NCBI RefSeq assembly: GCF_023715325.1
Contig: NZ_JAMBNX010000003.1
Coordinates: 62,001 to 126,000, forward strand
Source: Agromyces mediolanus
GTDB lineage: Bacteria; Actinomycetota; Actinomycetes; Actinomycetales; Microbacteriaceae
DNA: 64,000 nt
Direction of reading: 5' to 3'
Shown here: positions 61,712 through 64,000 of the stretch, one piece after another
How the letters are laid out: each line of letters opens with the position of its first letter
Position numbering within the stretch: the stretch's first letter is position 1
The notes under the pieces: model-generated
What the model was told of the DNA's origin: nothing
The model's input: the letters and a program-made list of their open reading frames with translations, nothing else
The model's database searches: none
Program-made: the position numbers and the translations under genes

Positions 61712-63130
61712 TTAGCCGACCGATCCTTCCATGCCCATCTCGATGAGCTTGTTGAGTTCCATCGCGTATTCCATCGGCAGCTCGCGCGCGATCGGCTCGA
61801 TGAACCCGCGCACGATCATGGCCATGGCCTCGTCCTCCGGGATGCCGCGGGCCATGAGGTAGAACAGCTGTTCCTCGCTGACCTTCGACACCGTGGCCTC
61901 GTGCCCGAGCTGCACGTCGTCGACACGGATGTCGATCGCCGGGTAGGTGTCGCTGCGCGAGATGGTGTCGACGAGCAGCGCGTCGCAGCGCACGGTGTTC
62001 GCCGCGTGGTGCGCATTCGCGTCGACGCGGACCTCGCCGCGGTAGCCGGCGCGGCCCCCGCCGCGCGCGATCGACTTCGAGACGATCGACGACTGCGTGT
62101 ACGGCGCCATGTGGATCATCTTGGCGCCCGCGTCCTGGTGCTGGCCGGGGCCGGCGAAGGCGACCGAGAGGGTCTCGCCCTTGGCGTGCTCGCCCATCAG
62201 GAAGATCGACGGGTACTTCATCGTCACCTTGGAGCCGATGTTGCCGTCGATCCACTCCATGGTGGCGCCCTCGTGGGCGACGGCGCGCTTGGTGACGAGG
62301 TTGTAGACGTTGTTCGACCAGTTCTGGATCGTCGTGTACCGAACGCGGGCGTTCTTCTTCACGATGATCTCGACGACGGCCGAGTGCAGCGAGTCGCTCT
62401 TGTAGATCGGCGCGGTGCAGCCCTCGATGTAGTGGACGTAGCTGCCCTCGTCGGCGATGATCAGCGTGCGCTCGAACTGGCCCATGTTCTCCGTGTTGAT
62501 CCGGAAGTAGGCCTGCAGCGGGATCTCGACCTGGACGCCCTTCGGCACGTACACGAAGGAGCCGCCCGACCAGACGGCCGTGTTCAGCGCGGCGAACTTG
62601 TTGTCGCCGGCCGGGATGACCGTGCCGAAGTACTCCTCGAAGATCTCGGGGTGCTCCTTGAGCGCGGTGTCGGTGTCGAGGAAGATGACGCCCTGCTCCT
62701 CCAGGTCCTCACGGATCTGGTGGTAGACGACCTCGGACTCGTACTGCGCGGCGACGCCGGCGACGAGGCGCTGGCGCTCGGCCTCGGGGATGCCGAGGCG
62801 CTCGTAGGTGTTGCGGATGTCCTCGGGCAGGTCCTCCCAGCTCTGGGCCTGCTTCTCCGTGGACCGCACGAAGTACTTGATGTTCTCGAAGTCGATCTCC
62901 GAGAGGTCGGCGCCCCAGCTGGGCATCGGCTTGCGGTCGAAGAGCTGGAGAGCGCGGAGGCGGCGCTGGAGCATCCACTCCGGTTCTTCCTTCAGGCGCG
63001 AGATGTCGGCGACCACCTCCTGCGAGAGTCCGCGGCGGGCCGAAGCCCCGGCGGCATCCGAGTCGGCCCAGCCGAACTCGTACACGCCGAGCCCTTCGAG
63101 CTCTGGGCGGTCGATCAGTACGTCCGTCAT
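61712..63130 (-). CDS. sufB: Fe-S cluster assembly protein SufB
   Basis: 472 residues. The N-terminal SufB-specific region includes [17 protein letters not shown] near 68; the helix domain has [10 protein letters not shown] near 236 and a conserved Cys in [14 protein letters not shown] near 385, which corresponds to the proposed sulfur-accepting Cys. SufB is the scaffold on which the cluster is built. It is the first gene of the operon. Upstream, 63131-63356 is a divergent promoter region without a SufR regulator gene. Confidence 0.96.
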   Translation of the reverse strand: MTDVLIDRPELEGLGVYEFGWADSDAAGASARRGLSQEVVADISRLKEEPEWMLQRRLRALQLFDRKPMPSWGADLSEIDFENIKYFVRSTEKQAQSWEDLPEDIRNTYERLGIPEAERQRLVAGVAAQYESEVVYHQIREDLEEQGVIFLDTDTALKEHPEIFEEYFGTVIPAGDNKFAALNTAVWSGGSFVYVPKGVQVEIPLQAYFRINTENMGQFERTLIIADEGSYVHYIEGCTAPIYKSDSLHSAVVEIIVKKNARVRYTTIQNWSNNVYNLVTKRAVAHEGATMEWIDGNIGSKVTMKYPSIFLMGEHAKGETLSVAFAGPGQHQDAGAKMIHMAPYTQSSIVSKSIARGGGRAGYRGEVRVDANAHHAANTVRCDALLVDTISRSDTYPAIDIRVDDVQLGHEATVSKVSEEQLFYLMARGIPEDEAMAMIVRGFIEPIARELPMEYAMELNKLIEMGMEGSVG

Positions 63131-63356
63131 GCTCTCCTCTTCTCCTTCCCTGCGACCGGCTATCAGACCGGCTCACCGTGCGCCGTGAATCGAGGTGTTC
63201 GCGACGACTGGTGATGTGCAGGTGGCTCCATTGCGAACCTAAGATGGCAGAGAGGCCGAGCGCGCGATTCACCGCGCGGGGCCCGCCATCTGATCAAGTC
63301 TATAGGGTCGCCCCGACACTGGCTCCGTTCCACGCGACCCGGATGAGGAACTCCGC

Positions 63357-64000
63357 GTGAACCGCCCGAGCACCGGCCTGCACGTCCCCACGAGTCTGCG
63401 CGTTTTCGCTTGGCTGTCGTTCATCTTCAACGTCGTGATCATCGCGACCGGCGGCGCGGTCCGGCTCACGGGCTCCGGGCTCGGCTGCAGCGACTGGCCG
63501 GTCTGCGTGCCGGGCTCGCTCGTGCCGACGCCCGAGCTGGGCATACACGGCATCATCGAGTTCGCGAATCGCACGATCAGCGGCCCGCTGCTCCTCGCGG
63601 CGATCGCCGTGATGGTGCTCAGCTGGCGCCGCCGCGCCGCCCGTCATGACCTGTTCGTGCTCTCGCTGGTCATCCTCGCGCTCGTCGTGCTGCAGGCGCT
63701 GGTCGGGGCCTTCGTGGTGTGGCAGGAGCTCGCGGCAGCGCTGGTCGGCTTCCACTACACGGTCTCGGTGGTCATCGTCTGCCTCACGGCCGCCTTCCTG
63801 GCCCGAATGGGCGAGCCCGCGGGCGCGCGCGAGATCGCGGTGCCGAAGGGCTTCGCGATCCTCACCCATGTCACGAGCCTCGTGCTCGCGATCACGGTGA
63901 TCGTCGGGGTGTTCACCACGGGTTCCGGCCCGCACTCGGGCGACGACGACGTGGTGCGCACGGGCGTCGACGCGAGCCTGCTCGCCCACGTCCACGCCTG
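63357..64000 (+). CDS. ctaA: Heme A synthase (COX15/CtaA), C-terminus cut off by window edge
   Basis: 214 residues are visible: about five TM helices, GGAVRLTGSGLGCSDWPVC near 33 with the paired cysteines, the EFANR motif near 68 in HGIIEFANRTISG, and a heme-ligand-like His in LVGFHYTVSVV near 133. It converts heme O to heme A for the aa3 oxidase, the same pathway as the SURF1 gene at 12.7 kb. The GTG at 63357 follows GAGGAA by seven bases. A TATAGG at 63301-63306 may be its -10 element. It runs past the right end, so there is no stop in the window. Confidence 0.93.
   Translation, partial: MNRPSTGLHVPTSLRVFAWLSFIFNVVIIATGGAVRLTGSGLGCSDWPVCVPGSLVPTPELGIHGIIEFANRTISGPLLLAAIAVMVLSWRRRAARHDLFVLSLVILALVVLQALVGAFVVWQELAAALVGFHYTVSVVIVCLTAAFLARMGEPAGAREIAVPKGFAILTHVTSLVLAITVIVGVFTTGSGPHSGDDDVVRTGVDASLLAHVHA

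Noticed and set aside
60290..63214. 974-residue plus-strand frame across the suf operon
   Set aside because: It is the mirror of sufD and sufB codon use. The translation is low-complexity Asp/Leu/His/Arg and begins inside the Rieske gene.

Overview
The window comes from a high-GC actinobacterium. Ribosomal-protein, glycogen, SUF and tRNA-synthetase gene orders, a DUF222/HNH (13E12-type) gene and a translational-type T-box before ileS all point to Actinomycetota. The order rne–rplU–rpmA–obgE–proB–proA–nadD–rsfS and the neighbourhood ndk–DUF4233–folC–ileS fit the Microbacteriaceae (an Agromyces-like genome is my guess, from memory and not from a search). Almost everything looks like vertically inherited chromosome: I see no insertion sequence, prophage, integrase or CRISPR array.

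Layout. 0–9.4 kb: an RNA methyltransferase cut by the left edge, a sirtuin, a histidine phosphatase, a glycosyltransferase/hydrolase pair, a DEDDh exonuclease, L31 type B, an ABC ATPase, the divergent glycogen genes glgA and glgC, and serB. 9.7–20.5 kb: a repeat-rich DUF222/HNH protein, fabG, a DUF3099–small Cys protein–SURF1 run, an ABC-F ATPase, an AlkZ-like protein, YceI, a GH3 lipoprotein, a coiled-coil secreted transglycosylase-like protein and an MpaB-family protein. 20.5–24.7 kb: an Lrp-type regulator followed by a branched-chain 2-oxoacid (or pyruvate) dehydrogenase operon, E1 alpha, E1 beta and E2 but no E3. 24.7–32 kb: the most accessory part, with small membrane and secreted proteins, a candidate persulfide-sensing module (CoA-disulfide reductase–rhodanese fusion, CstR-like regulator, divergent 56-residue Cys protein, shared palindromic operator) and a group of unknown membrane proteins ending at a tRNA-Ala.

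32–43 kb on the minus strand: rsfS, a repeat-bearing tail-anchored protein, nadD, proA, proB, obgE, rpmA, rplU and rne. 43–49.5 kb: ndk, DUF4233, folC and ileS behind a T-box, then a tetR-type gene. 49.5–54.7 kb: a dipeptide/nickel-type ABC importer with a fused double ATPase. 54.8–59 kb: valS, small genes and a methyltransferase. 59–63.1 kb: the SUF iron–sulfur operon (sufB, sufD, Rieske ferredoxin, sufC, sufT) without sufS or sufU. A heme A synthase gene runs off the right edge.

Many adjacent genes overlap by ATGA or GTGA, so translational coupling is widespread. Convergent gene pairs are separated by strong bidirectional hairpin terminators. Start codons were chosen by ribosome-binding site, family N-terminus and overlap, and several are GTG or TTG. 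The most notable items are the T-box leader, the CstR-like module with its operator and unannotated small gene, a THI-box-like fragment before a secreted Ala-rich protein, and four short tandem duplications placed exactly at gene ends or terminators.
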